From: Marinomonas colpomeniae
GTDB taxonomy: Bacteria; Pseudomonadota; Gammaproteobacteria; Pseudomonadales; Marinomonadaceae
NCBI RefSeq assembly: GCF_014803385.1
Contig: NZ_JACYFC010000001.1
Coordinates: 454,136 to 518,135, forward strand
Length of the DNA stretch: 64,000 bases
Direction: 5' to 3'
The position numbers and the translations under genes were made by a program. Positions within the stretch are counted from its first letter, which is position 1; each line of letters begins with the position of its first letter. Below, piece after piece: positions 30,486 to 39,985 of this stretch. The notes beneath the pieces are model-generated. The model ran no database searches and had not been told where the DNA came from. It saw nothing but the letters and a program-made list of their open reading frames with translations.

Positions 30486-31088
30486 ATGAAAACTACCCAT
30501 CGTTGGCTTTCTATTGTTGAGGGCTGCTTGCTCGTTGCTTTAGGGTTACATATCTTGAACTCTGCTGGACTACTTATTAGTGGAACTGCGGGTGTTGGTA
30601 TGATACTCCTCAGAGTCACAGACTTGTCTTTCGGACAGTTATTTTTTCTATTAAATATTCCCTTTTATATATTGGCTTGGTACACGCTAGGTCGAGATTT
30701 TACCTTCCGTACTTTTTTCAGTATCAGTTTGTTATCTGCATTATCTGAGTTGATGAATCATTATGTGTCCTTGTCTATTAACCCTATTTTAGCCGCCACG
30801 CTAGGCGGTTTGTTAGTTGGCTTTGGGTTGATTATCTTATTTCGTCATAACTCCTCTTTGGGGGGGGTAAACATTCTAGCGGTTTATTTAGAGCGTCGGT
30901 TTGATATTCATGCGAGCAAAACCACATTGATTGCGGATATTTGTGTGCTAATTGCTGCCGTCGTGTTTCTTGAGCTGAGTAGTTTGATGTATTCGTTATT
31001 TGCCTTCTTACTTTTAAGCTCGGTGGTTGGGCGTTATCACCGTCCACCAAAATGGGCGCAAATACCTGTTATAGAAATAAAGCGCTAA
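30486..31088 (+). CDS. YitT-family membrane protein
   Basis: A 200-residue protein with five to six hydrophobic segments and the small-residue motif GLLISGTAGVGMILLR followed by NIPFYILAWYTLGRDFTFRTF (given in part), typical of YitT/YczE-like membrane proteins. A second glycine-rich turn (LGGLLVGFGLIILFRHNSSLGG) mirrors the first. Function is not established; transport of a small solute is possible. AAGGA precedes the ATG. It is divergent from a LysR gene that may regulate it. Confidence 0.78.
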   Translation: MKTTHRWLSIVEGCLLVALGLHILNSAGLLISGTAGVGMILLRVTDLSFGQLFFLLNIPFYILAWYTLGRDFTFRTFFSISLLSALSELMNHYVSLSINPILAATLGGLLVGFGLIILFRHNSSLGGVNILAVYLERRFDIHASKTTLIADICVLIAAVVFLELSSLMYSLFAFLLLSSVVGRYHRPPKWAQIPVIEIKR

Positions 31089-31239
31089 TATTGGTTTTAT
31101 TCAACATTACCTGAGTCCTTTGCGTTTGACACTGTAATGGGGCAAGGATAAGGTCAAACAAGACAAAACATAGGGAGAACGCCTACAATAGAAGGCTCGT
31201 TTTCCCTTTTTGACCTTAACATATGACACAGGTAGTTTC

Positions 31240-33015
31240 ATGACTCGTCTCGCCCATAACAACTTTCCTTTTACTGCGGTAGCTGGGCAAGACACGCTTA
31301 AATTAGCACTAATTCTATGTGCAATTAATCCACATATTGGCGGTGTTCTTATTAGTGGCCCGCGAGGGTCTGCTAAATCTACTTTGGCTCGTGGCTTATC
31401 TGGTGTTATGCCAGCGCTAGACAATGAAAAACTGGCTCCTTTTGCGACACTACCTCTTGGCGCGAGTGAAGACCGTCTAATTGGCGCGTTGGATCTAGAA
31501 CAAGTATTACAAGACAAGAGTGTCGCGTTTAAGCCCGGTTTATTGGATAAAGCTCATGGTGGCGTATTGTATGTAGATGAAGTGAATTTACTCTCTGATC
31601 ACCTTGTCGATAAGCTATTAGACGTAGCTGCTAGTGGTGTTAACCGTATTGAGCGTGATGGCATTAGCCACGAACATGAGTCTCGTTTTTTATTGATTGG
31701 TACCATGAACCCAGATGAAGGGGAGTTGCGTCCGCAGTTACAAGATCGTTTTGGCCTAATGGTCGAATTAGGTAATCAATACAGCCTTGAGGAACGCGTA
31801 CAAATAGTAAGACTTAGAGACGAATTCGATCAAGATTCAAAATCCTTTTGTGATGCCTTCAAGTATAAACAACGTAATCTAAAAAATAGTATTCGATTAG
31901 CTCGTCAAGGGTTGAGCAAGGTGCGTTGTTCTGATGAACTAAGAATGGAGGTCGCGAGACATTGTCAACAAGCCAATGTTGACGGTGTGCGAGGTGATAT
32001 TGTTTGGGTTCGTGCTGCAATGGCGCATGCTGCTTGGCGAGGTGTTGAACACGTAACATTAGAAGATATCAATGCGGTTGCAGAGCTTGTATTAGCACAT
32101 CGTCGACAAGCGCCATCTGCTAACTCACAGCAACCTGAACAGCTGCCTTCGCGTCGTCCCCAAGAACCAAATCAAGATAATCACAATCAGCCAGATACTA
32201 AACCTGACAATAACACTCCGTCAGAAAGTGGAAAAAAGCAAAGTAGTGATGGCGATTGGGGAAGCATGACACCGCAAACTCAACCCAACAGCGCACCAAT
32301 AGAAATATCTATCCAAAGTAAGATAAACCAAAATAGCCCCCCAGCGTCATCAGCTGAGGGAATCAGCGAGGTGGCGCCGGGAAAGTCTAAAGGTAAGCAC
32401 CGGGATGGCTATCGACCTGATGCTAATCAAACTGGAAACGGCATAGACTGGTTTCGAAGTATCACACGTCAGCCACAAGAGTGGCCGCCGAAAGAACTCA
32501 CTCACAAAATGGAAAAGACAGGTCAAGCGGCATTGCATTTGGTGTTGCTAGATACGTCGGCATCGACACTTAGCCAAGGCGTTTTCGTGAAAGCCAAAGG
32601 CGTGATTTTAGACATTGCTCATCGTGCGTATTTAGCTCGTGAACAAATCGCTATTTTGGGTTTTGGGCAAGATGGAGTCTCGTCTATTCTACCTAGAGTT
32701 CGTGCTCCGAAAGAAATTGCGCAGCTATTAGGAAATCTAGGTGCGGGTGGTGGAACACCTTTTCGAATTGCGATTGAAAACGCAGGTCAATATTTGATGC
32801 AACAACATCAAGTGAATCATGGTTTATACAGCCAAACTTACATATTGACCGATGGCCGCACGCAAGCCGATGTGTCGGGCCTTTCTCTACAAGGTAATAC
32901 GGTATTGATTGACACAGAAAATTCACAAGTTAAACGTGGCCGAGGCCAGAGTATTGCCCAAGATTTAGGGGCTCAATACGTATTATTGAATTCTATTTTA
33001 GAGACTGCTTTATGA
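31240..33015 (+). CDS. Fused ChlI-ChlD-type magnesium/cobalt chelatase AAA+/VWA protein
   Basis: A 591-residue protein. The N-terminal AAA+ domain (ChlI/BchI-like) has Walker A GPRGSAKS at 40-47 and Walker B LYVDEVNLL. A Pro/Gln/Asn-rich linker (about 285-390) follows, then a VWA domain with MIDAS DTSAS at 438-442 and GGGTPF. In cobalamin synthesis such proteins are thought to replace CobS/CobT and drive cobalt insertion by CobN. It heads the cob operon and overlaps cobB by 4 bases. ATG 31240 is preferred because AGGTAG lies upstream. CobN is not in the window. Confidence 0.87.
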   Translation: MTRLAHNNFPFTAVAGQDTLKLALILCAINPHIGGVLISGPRGSAKSTLARGLSGVMPALDNEKLAPFATLPLGASEDRLIGALDLEQVLQDKSVAFKPGLLDKAHGGVLYVDEVNLLSDHLVDKLLDVAASGVNRIERDGISHEHESRFLLIGTMNPDEGELRPQLQDRFGLMVELGNQYSLEERVQIVRLRDEFDQDSKSFCDAFKYKQRNLKNSIRLARQGLSKVRCSDELRMEVARHCQQANVDGVRGDIVWVRAAMAHAAWRGVEHVTLEDINAVAELVLAHRRQAPSANSQQPEQLPSRRPQEPNQDNHNQPDTKPDNNTPSESGKKQSSDGDWGSMTPQTQPNSAPIEISIQSKINQNSPPASSAEGISEVAPGKSKGKHRDGYRPDANQTGNGIDWFRSITRQPQEWPPKELTHKMEKTGQAALHLVLLDTSASTLSQGVFVKAKGVILDIAHRAYLAREQIAILGFGQDGVSSILPRVRAPKEIAQLLGNLGAGGGTPFRIAIENAGQYLMQQHQVNHGLYSQTYILTDGRTQADVSGLSLQGNTVLIDTENSQVKRGRGQSIAQDLGAQYVLLNSILETAL

Positions 33016-34406
33016 CTACTTCTGCTGCTTATAGTCCTGTTAGCTGCCCCGCTTTATTTTTGACGGCTCCAGCGTCAAATCAAGGAAAAACAACCATAAC
33101 GGCTGCCTTAGCGCGTTACTTCACCAATCAAGGTAAAGTCGTTCGAGTATTTAAAACGGGCCCAGACTACCTTGACCCTCAAATTCTTGCTCAAGCATCT
33201 AAACAGCCCGTTGAACAGTTAGATATTTGGATGGCAGGTGAAGACTATTGCCAAGACAAGCTTTATCAAGCCGCACAAGACGCTGATTTAATCTTAGTTG
33301 AAGGGGCAATGGGCATGTTTGATGGTGATCCATCCAGCGCCGATTTAGCCGCACGCTTTGGCATCCCAATGGCGATTGTCATGGACGTAAAAGGTATGGC
33401 GCAGACTGCTGCCGCATTGGCGACAGGATTAGCGAACTTTCGAGAGGATGTAACGGTTTCAGGCCTGATTGCAAACCGTTGTGGCAGTGAGCGACATGCA
33501 GAATTGATTCGTGATGCGTTGCCTGAAAGCCTACCTTTACTTGCCACGCTAAAACGTGATGAAGGTATTACCTTGCCAGAACGTCACTTAGGTCTGGTAC
33601 AAGCGAATGAAGTAAAAGATGAACTTGAAGTACGCTTTGAAGCCGCCGTTGAATGGTTAAAAGAAACAAAGGACAAAGGTTTATTGAGTTTGCCTGACGC
33701 AGTTCCTTTTTATCCAGTTGAGTCTTCTGTTATAAACGTCGAAGAAAAAGCGACGGCGTCACTTTTAAAAGGCAAAACGATTGCCATTGCTCAAGATGCG
33801 GCGTTTAGTTTTATCTACGATGCCAATATTAAAGCATTAACAAAAATGGGAGCAAAGGTTGTATTTTTCTCACCCTTAAAAGACACCGTTTTGCCATTTG
33901 CTGATGCACTTTGGCTTCCAGGTGGTTATCCCGAACTACACGCAAAAGCGCTGTCAGACAACTTGCCAATGCGAGAAGCGATTCAAGCTTTCTACCAAAC
34001 AGGTAAAGCTATTCTGGCTGAGTGTGGCGGTATGCTTTACAGCTTGGGAGATTTAACCGATTTGAATGACGCTTGTTATCCCATGTTAGGTATTTTAGAA
34101 GGTCAGGGCACAATGCGTGGTAAACGTGGTTGCCAAGGTATGCAAACGGTAGTAATTCCTCAAGGAGAAATTCGCGGTCACGCTCATCATCGTTCACGGA
34201 GTGCGAATACCCCTGAGCCTGTTGGACATGGCCGCCGTCAGCGTCACCCCGCTCCTGGCGAGGCTATCTATCAACAGAAAGGCTTAACTGCGAGCTACCT
34301 GCATTTGTTCTTTCCATCTAACTTAGAAGCCACTGCCAAGCTTTTTTTAGGCAAAAACAACTCTTCTTTAGACGGAAATGTCACTCATTTGAGTTCGAGT
34401 AAATAG
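33012..34406 (+). CDS. cobB: Cobyrinate/hydrogenobyrinate a,c-diamide synthase CobB (CbiA)
   Basis: A 464-residue enzyme. An ATP-dependent dethiobiotin-synthetase-like N-terminal domain has the P-loop PASNQGKTT (20-28) and [11 protein letters not shown] glutamine amidotransferase C-terminal domain has nucleophile Cys338 in AECGGMLY and a late His in RGHAHHRS. It amidates the a and c side chains of the corrin. The gene overlaps its upstream neighbour by 4 bases and lies 2 bp before cbiD. Confidence 0.93.
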   Translation: MTTSAAYSPVSCPALFLTAPASNQGKTTITAALARYFTNQGKVVRVFKTGPDYLDPQILAQASKQPVEQLDIWMAGEDYCQDKLYQAAQDADLILVEGAMGMFDGDPSSADLAARFGIPMAIVMDVKGMAQTAAALATGLANFREDVTVSGLIANRCGSERHAELIRDALPESLPLLATLKRDEGITLPERHLGLVQANEVKDELEVRFEAAVEWLKETKDKGLLSLPDAVPFYPVESSVINVEEKATASLLKGKTIAIAQDAAFSFIYDANIKALTKMGAKVVFFSPLKDTVLPFADALWLPGGYPELHAKALSDNLPMREAIQAFYQTGKAILAECGGMLYSLGDLTDLNDACYPMLGILEGQGTMRGKRGCQGMQTVVIPQGEIRGHAHHRSRSANTPEPVGHGRRQRHPAPGEAIYQQKGLTASYLHLFFPSNLEATAKLFLGKNNSSLDGNVTHLSSSK

Positions 34407-34408
34407 CC

Positions 34409-35551
34409 ATGTGGCCAGAAAGTACTGAATCACCGGCACCATTACGGTCAGGGCTAACTACCGGAACCTGCGCAACGGCTTGTTGCGTGGCGGCGGCTCA
34501 AGTACTTTTTACTCAGAAACAAGATGACACTGTTAGCGTTACTTTACCGAAAGGCAAGGTAGTCGATTTACCCATTATCGAATACAGCATAATTCTAAAT
34601 GGAATTAGAACCGCGACCATAAAGGACGCAGGTGATGACCCTGATGCAACCCACGGCGCGACTTTATTTGTCGAGTTGCGATTAACGTCAGAAAAAGGGG
34701 TTCGCTTTCATGCGGCACAAGGCGTTGGTGTGGTTACTCGAACTGGGTTGTTGCTTGATGTTGGTGAGCCTGCTATTAACCCTGTACCACGTAAAATGAT
34801 GACAGAACATTTAGAAGGGTTCGCGAAAACGTACGATTACTACGGCGGTTTTGAGGTATCTGTTGGTGTAATAAACGGCGAACAGATTGCGCTAAAAACC
34901 ATGAACCCTCGTTTGGGTATTCTAGGCGGTTTATCGATTCTAGGAACGACTGGCATAGTTCGTCCGTTTTCTTGTGCGGCTTACATAGCTTCGATACATC
35001 AAGGTATCGATGTAGCACGTGCTAATGGCATCACACACATTGCCGCAACGACAGGCAATAGCAGCGAAGATGCAATAAAAAAACATTATGAATTAGACGA
35101 TATTGCATTGATTGAAATGGGTGACTTTGTTGGTGCCGTTTTGAAGCACGTTAAAAAAGTAGGGCAAACCGATTCGCCTAAACTGATGAAACTTAGTATT
35201 TGTGGTGGCTTTGGGAAAATCAGTAAATTGTCTCAAGGTAATATGGATTTAAACAGTCGAGCATCCAGTATTGATCTAAATGCGTTGGCGAAACTCGCTG
35301 GCTTGTTAGGCGCGAATGATGAATTACAAGATGAAATGACCAATGCTAATACCAGTGTTGAAGCCTTATCATTTGCTCAGCAGCAGAATATTGAATTGGC
35401 GGATGCAGTTTGCCAACAAGCTTTAAATTTTGCCAGACAGTACATTCCAAATCATATTGAACTAGAAGTTTGGGCGATTGATCGTAAAGGGTCATTTGTC
35501 GGTAAAGCGCTTGATAAAGTACTAAGTAAACCAAAAGGTAACGATTTATGA
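34409..35551 (+). CDS. cbiD: Cobalt-precorrin-5B C1-methyltransferase CbiD
   Basis: A 380-residue protein with the CbiD signature near the start ([15 protein letters not shown]), [10 protein letters not shown], and [12 protein letters not shown]. CbiD methylates C1 of the corrin ring using SAM. It is classed with the oxygen-independent (early cobalt) route, but it also replaces CobF in some pseudomonads. It shares a 4-base ATGA overlap with cobK. Confidence 0.94.
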   Translation: MWPESTESPAPLRSGLTTGTCATACCVAAAQVLFTQKQDDTVSVTLPKGKVVDLPIIEYSIILNGIRTATIKDAGDDPDATHGATLFVELRLTSEKGVRFHAAQGVGVVTRTGLLLDVGEPAINPVPRKMMTEHLEGFAKTYDYYGGFEVSVGVINGEQIALKTMNPRLGILGGLSILGTTGIVRPFSCAAYIASIHQGIDVARANGITHIAATTGNSSEDAIKKHYELDDIALIEMGDFVGAVLKHVKKVGQTDSPKLMKLSICGGFGKISKLSQGNMDLNSRASSIDLNALAKLAGLLGANDELQDEMTNANTSVEALSFAQQQNIELADAVCQQALNFARQYIPNHIELEVWAIDRKGSFVGKALDKVLSKPKGNDL

Positions 35552-36354
35552 AAGTGCTCTTGTTAGGCGGAACCGCTGATGCACGACGTTTAGCGGATGC
35601 TCTTCATCAAGCGGGTTCTTTTCAGAATAATGTGAGGGTGGTTTACAGCTTGGCGGGTTTAGTTCGTGTGCCAAAAGTAGATTGTGAACTTGTAGTTGGC
35701 GGCTTTACTCAATTTGGCGGATTGACCCAGTATTTAAGTGAGAATGGCATTGATGCCATTCTTGATGTGACACACCCTTACGCGCAAACCATGAGCACAA
35801 AAGCCGTGCAAGCAAGTAAAGACGTTGGTATTCCATGCTGGCGTTTTCATCGGCCTGCTTGGCAACAAGAATCAGGCGATAATTGGTTAACATATCAAAC
35901 CGATAATGAATTACTGACAGAACTTGCCAACTATCGTGTGCCGTTATTAAGTGCAGGTCAAATGAGCGAAGCGCTCCTTGAGCTGATTGTAAATTTGCCG
36001 AATATAGAACGTGTTGTTTGGCGAACAGCGGTTGCACCTAAGTTTGAGCTTTCACAAGTATTTAAAAAAGTAACATGGGTAAAAGCCATCGGTCCTTTTG
36101 TATTAGAAGACGAACGCCAATTACTCATAGAACAAGGTATTGATGTGATCGTTAGTAAAAACAGCGGCGGTTCTGCTACCTATTCTAAATTGGAGGCAGC
36201 AAGAGAAATGGCGATTCCCGTATTGTTACATGGCCGACCAGAATTACCTGATGCGGATAAAGAGTTTAGCGACATACAAGATTGTTTAGATGCATTTTTA
36301 GCAACCTTCAAACCGACCTTAAAAAACCACCAACAAAAAGACAGCCAACAGTGA
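35548..36354 (+). CDS. cobK: Precorrin-6A reductase CobK/CbiJ
   Basis: A 268-residue NAD(P)H-dependent reductase with the N-terminal nucleotide loop [26 protein letters not shown], and the late [16 protein letters not shown]. It reduces the C18-C19 double bond. The start overlaps the cbiD stop, and the stop overlaps the GTG start of cobH. A DUF-like extension after residue 250 is low-complexity. Confidence 0.92.
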   Translation: MKVLLLGGTADARRLADALHQAGSFQNNVRVVYSLAGLVRVPKVDCELVVGGFTQFGGLTQYLSENGIDAILDVTHPYAQTMSTKAVQASKDVGIPCWRFHRPAWQQESGDNWLTYQTDNELLTELANYRVPLLSAGQMSEALLELIVNLPNIERVVWRTAVAPKFELSQVFKKVTWVKAIGPFVLEDERQLLIEQGIDVIVSKNSGGSATYSKLEAAREMAIPVLLHGRPELPDADKEFSDIQDCLDAFLATFKPTLKNHQQKDSQQ

Positions 36355-37031
36355 CTCAAGATACTTCATCAAATAATTCTCATAATGCTGAGAAGCCTTC
36401 TTTTGAAAAAAGGCCTCAGGCGATTGAGCAAGACAGTTTTCGCCAAATTCGCGAACTCACCGATTTGTCGAATTTGAGCCAAGATCAACAACAAGTAGTG
36501 ATGCGTGTTGTTCATAGCCTTGGCTTACCTGATGTAGCAGAGCAGGTTCGATTTAGTGCTAAAGCAACTCAAGCAGGGCGCGAGGCCTTGGCAAGAAACT
36601 GCGCTATTCTGTGTGATGTGGAAATGGTGAAACAGGGTGTTACTAAGCGCATGATAGAGCGTGAGCCTTTGTGTTTTTTGAATGATCCACGTACATCAGA
36701 ATTAGCGAAAGAACAGAGCGAAACTCGATCCATGGCAGCGTTGAGTTTATGGCAAAGCAGCTTAGCTGGCAGCGTGGTACTTATTGGTAATGCGCCAACG
36801 GCTTTGTTTCGCTTATTGGAAATGATAGAGCAAGGAGCGCCAAAGCCCGCTTTAATTATCGGTATGCCGGTGGGCTTCGTTGGCGCGGCAGAATCAAAAG
36901 ACGCCTTATGGAAAGCGCATGAAAAACTCAATATAGAGTGCATTACTTTATTAGGGCGAATGGGCGGTAGCGCCGTTACATCTGCCAGTTGTAATGCCTT
37001 ATTGCGTTGTAATTTAGGCGAGTACTATTAA
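36351..37031 (+). CDS. cobH: Precorrin-8X methylmutase CobH/CbiC
   Basis: A 226-residue enzyme moving the C11 methyl to C12 to form the (cobalt-) corrin. Typical blocks are RVVHSLGLPDVAEQVRFS, LCDVEMVKQGVTKR, IGNAPTALFRLLE, and IIGMPVGFVGAAESK. GTG 36351 overlaps the cobK stop; the usual core begins only at about residue 28, so there is a polar N-terminal extension rich in Ser, Asn and Gln. The catalytic His is in VVHSLG. Confidence 0.92.
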   Translation: MTQDTSSNNSHNAEKPSFEKRPQAIEQDSFRQIRELTDLSNLSQDQQQVVMRVVHSLGLPDVAEQVRFSAKATQAGREALARNCAILCDVEMVKQGVTKRMIEREPLCFLNDPRTSELAKEQSETRSMAALSLWQSSLAGSVVLIGNAPTALFRLLEMIEQGAPKPALIIGMPVGFVGAAESKDALWKAHEKLNIECITLLGRMGGSAVTSASCNALLRCNLGEYY

Positions 37032-38371
37032 TGCTAAAAACGACGACAGTGAAAAATATAGCGATGTTAAAAATTCATGTGATTGGACTGGGTGTAAACG
37101 AAGAATCTAATCTTGATACGCCTGCTCTAGCTGCTTTAGCTAGTTTGACTGAAAATGACATTGTTCTGGGCTCACCTCGTCAGCATAAGACTATTTCGAT
37201 TTATTCCAATAACGGAAAGTCTTGCGACTTACCTAAGCTCAAACAGCTTGAAAGTGATTTTTCGACTTGGGAAAAGCAAGGTGCCAAGCAAGTGGTGGTG
37301 CTAGCTTCTGGTGATCCCTTGTATTACGGTATTGGGGCTTGGTTAGTACGAACCTTTTCTGCGGAACAACTTTGTTTTTACCCTAATGTTTCTAGCATTC
37401 AAGTAGCTTGCCATCGTCTTGGTTTGTCTTTACAAGATGTTCAAGTGGTAAGTCTTCACGGTCGCCCTTTAATGAGTTTACGTCGCTATTTACAAGCTAA
37501 TCAGACCTTAGTGTTGCTCACAGATCAACACAGTCAGCCACAGAAAGTAGCGCAAGAATGTGTACTTTCTGGGTTAGATAAAAGTGACATTGTGGTTTGT
37601 GAGGCCCTAGGTTATGAGCAAGAAAAAGTGCGCTGTTTTACCGCTGATGAGTTAACAAATAGCGAATTAGCTTTCGATCCGCTTAATGTCATTGTCGTGA
37701 AAGCTAGCCATCAACACAGTTTTTACCCGAAGGCACCGGGCATTCCAGATGTTTCTTTTGTCACTGACAAAGGCAATGGTAAAGGTATGATTACTAAGCG
37801 AGAAGTGCGCTTGGCTATTTTGTCTTATATGAACATAAATAACGGAGATACGGTTTGGGACATTGGCGCTGGTTGCGGCGGCGTGAGCGTTGAATTGGCC
37901 TATTGGCATCCACATAGCCGTATTCTTGCTATCGAACATCATCCTGAACGTCTAGCTTGCTTAACAGCAAATCAAGAGCGTTTTGGCGTCGTACAAAATT
38001 TGTCTATTGTGGCTGGTAGAGCGCCAGATGTGCTGGTGGATTTACTATCGCAAGGCGGTGTGCCTGACAAAGTTTTTATCGGCGGCAGTGATGGTGAGTT
38101 GTCAGCTTTGATGGTTAAGATTTGGGACCTGTTGCCTATTAATGGAAGTTTGATGGTTAGTGCCGTAACAGAAGACACTAAATACCAAATCATTCAATTC
38201 GCTCAACAGCGAGAAGCCGCACAGGGTGTGGAAGAGCAAAGTTTTCAAATTTCAATATCAAAAGGCGAGCGTCTTGCAGGCCAGCGTTTGTATCGACCTA
38301 GCCTTCCAGTGACACTTTTTCATTTTACTAAAACAGCATTGAATTCACAGACTAAGGACAACGCATCATGA
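37031..38371 (+). CDS. cobL: Precorrin-6B C5,15-methyltransferase (decarboxylating) CobL (CbiE-CbiT fusion)
   Basis: A 446-residue fusion. The N-terminal tetrapyrrole methylase (CbiE-like, about 13-215) has VIGLGVNEES, LASGDPLYYGIG and VVSLHGRP. The C-terminal CbiT-like methyltransferase (about 245-420) has DIGAGCGGVSVELA and VFIGGSDGEL. It methylates C5 and C15 and removes the C12 acetate carboxyl. Its ATG shares one base with the cobH stop; a later ATG at 37067 is closer to the family start but lacks a ribosome-binding site. Confidence 0.94.
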   Translation: MLKTTTVKNIAMLKIHVIGLGVNEESNLDTPALAALASLTENDIVLGSPRQHKTISIYSNNGKSCDLPKLKQLESDFSTWEKQGAKQVVVLASGDPLYYGIGAWLVRTFSAEQLCFYPNVSSIQVACHRLGLSLQDVQVVSLHGRPLMSLRRYLQANQTLVLLTDQHSQPQKVAQECVLSGLDKSDIVVCEALGYEQEKVRCFTADELTNSELAFDPLNVIVVKASHQHSFYPKAPGIPDVSFVTDKGNGKGMITKREVRLAILSYMNINNGDTVWDIGAGCGGVSVELAYWHPHSRILAIEHHPERLACLTANQERFGVVQNLSIVAGRAPDVLVDLLSQGGVPDKVFIGGSDGELSALMVKIWDLLPINGSLMVSAVTEDTKYQIIQFAQQREAAQGVEEQSFQISISKGERLAGQRLYRPSLPVTLFHFTKTALNSQTKDNAS

Positions 38372-39123
38372 GCGTGGCAGAAAACATAGTCTTAGAAGGT
38401 ATAGCCCCACACGGCCGATTCATTGGCGTGGGTGTTGGTCCTGGTGATCCAGAACTTATTACGTTAAAAGCTTTAAGAATGATTCAGAGCGCAAGTGTGG
38501 TGAGTTATTTGGCGAACGCTGAAGGTGGTTCACAAGCGAAAACGATTGCTAGTGAAGCCTTTGCTGGCATAACACATGAACAACGTGAAATAGCGATTGT
38601 AATGCCTATGTCGACGGATCGATCCTTGGCAAACGAAGCTTATGATCAAGGTGCAAAATCCATTGCTGATGAGTTACGCCAAGGTAAAGATGTGGTGTTT
38701 TTATGTGAAGGTGATCCGTTATTTTTTGGCTCTTTTGCATATTTATTAGAACGTTTAGAAGAGGAATTCAAATGCCAAGTGGTTCCAGGTATCTCTTCTA
38801 TTAATGCAGCATCGTCCGCGTTGAATCATCCGTTAACAGTATTAAAAGAATCTTTCGCTGTCGTCAGCGGCCGCCATTCTGCTGCGCAAATTGATACAGC
38901 GTTAGAGCATCATGACAGCGTGGTGATTATGAAAGCAGGGCGCGCGCGTCCTCGTATTCTAATGGCTTTACGTAAAACTAATCGTATGCAAGATGCTAAG
39001 TATCTTGAATATATAGGTCGAGATAATGAACGTATTGTTCAAGATGTGTCGACCTTAGAGGACAAAGCAGGCCCGTATTTTTCTCTGTTTGTTGTGACGA
39101 AAAGCGAGCGAGGTACACGTTGA
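38368..39123 (+). CDS. cobI: Precorrin-2 C20-methyltransferase CobI/CbiL
   Basis: A 251-residue tetrapyrrole methylase: GVGVGPGDPELITLKALR, FLCEGDPLFFGSFAYLLERL (the GDP-type substrate loop) and VVPGISSINAASS. It methylates C20 of precorrin-2 at the start of the corrin branch. It lies between cobL and the CbiG-like gene with 4-base overlaps on both sides. CobJ and CobM, the next C17 and C11 methylases, are not in this cluster. Confidence 0.92.
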   Translation: MSVAENIVLEGIAPHGRFIGVGVGPGDPELITLKALRMIQSASVVSYLANAEGGSQAKTIASEAFAGITHEQREIAIVMPMSTDRSLANEAYDQGAKSIADELRQGKDVVFLCEGDPLFFGSFAYLLERLEEEFKCQVVPGISSINAASSALNHPLTVLKESFAVVSGRHSAAQIDTALEHHDSVVIMKAGRARPRILMALRKTNRMQDAKYLEYIGRDNERIVQDVSTLEDKAGPYFSLFVVTKSERGTR

Positions 39124-39878
39124 TACGCATTATTGCGCTAACTCCCGCAGGTAAAAAACTAGGTGAGCGCTTAGTAATGAGTTGGCCTAACGCTAGCTTA
39201 GATTATAAACCTAAACCTTTTGCCGTATTGGTACAGCGTGCTTTTCAGCAAGGAGATTGGTTAGTATTTATCTGCGCCACTGGCATCGTCATTCGAACCC
39301 TAGCGCCGGTTATTCAAGATAAGTTTCAAGACCCGCCAGTGTTAGTTTTAGACGAAGAAGGTAAGTTTGTGATTCCGCTTTTATCGGGTCACGAAGGCGG
39401 TGCAAATGAATGGGGCGCACAAGTGGCAAACCAGCTTGGTGCGCAGCTTGTTATGACTACCGCGAAACCTTACCTGAATCCTATTTATACTTTGGGAATG
39501 GGCTGCGAACGGAATTGTCCGTTAGAGTTTCTTGAAAGCCTGATGTGGGAAGCTCTTAAGCAAAAAGGCTTAACGCCAAGCGATATTCATTCTTTAAACA
39601 GCATCGACATCAAAGCCGACGAAACCAACTTGATTGCACTGGCTCAAAAATACCACTGGGACTTCAATACTTACAGCGCCCAAGAGCTCGCACCAATGGA
39701 ATCACTACTCAGTACAAAGTCTGACTACGTCTTCAAAACGGTTGGCGTCTATGGCGTCGCAGAATCTGCGGCCTTGCTTGCTGCACAAAATGAAACAGGA
39801 TCAGAACCTGAGCTCACACTGAATAAAATTAAGAATGCTAAAGCGACAATTGCGATTGCGAGAGGGTTCAGTTCTTGA
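39120..39878 (+). CDS. Short CbiG: CbiG N-terminal domain fused to CobE/CbiG C-terminal domain
   Basis: A 252-residue protein starting at TTG 39120. Residues 1-118 form the CbiG N-terminal domain (FICATGIVIRTLAPV, LSGHEGGANEWG). Residues 123-250 form the CobE/CbiG-C domain (LGMGCERNCPLEF, VGVYGVAESAAL, KATIAIAR). The middle domain of full CbiG is missing. CbiG opens the ring-A delta-lactone in the oxygen-independent route; CobE acts in the aerobic one. It ends the cob operon before a terminator. I see no frameshift; the fusion looks genuine. Confidence 0.85.
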   Translation: MIRIIALTPAGKKLGERLVMSWPNASLDYKPKPFAVLVQRAFQQGDWLVFICATGIVIRTLAPVIQDKFQDPPVLVLDEEGKFVIPLLSGHEGGANEWGAQVANQLGAQLVMTTAKPYLNPIYTLGMGCERNCPLEFLESLMWEALKQKGLTPSDIHSLNSIDIKADETNLIALAQKYHWDFNTYSAQELAPMESLLSTKSDYVFKTVGVYGVAESAALLAAQNETGSEPELTLNKIKNAKATIAIARGFSS

Positions 39879-39908
39879 AAGGTACTGTGTTAACGATTAA
39901 TCGTGTTT

Positions 39909-39941
39909 AAAAAAGAAGCACCTGTATGGAGCTTCTTTTTT
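39909..39941. terminator. Terminator after the cob operon
   Basis: Arms AAAAAAGAAGC (39909-39919) and GCTTCTTTTTT (39931-39941) with an 11-base loop and a T-run. It serves the cob operon and possibly the convergent chemoreceptor gene. Confidence 0.85.
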
Positions 39942-39985
39942 AATTAGTACTGTCTTTTTTTGCTAGGTTTTATTCTTAGAAATTA

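Noticed and set aside
30177..31239. Search for a cobalamin riboswitch before the cob operon
   Set aside because: No B12-box-like sequence or long structured leader was recognised upstream of 31240.
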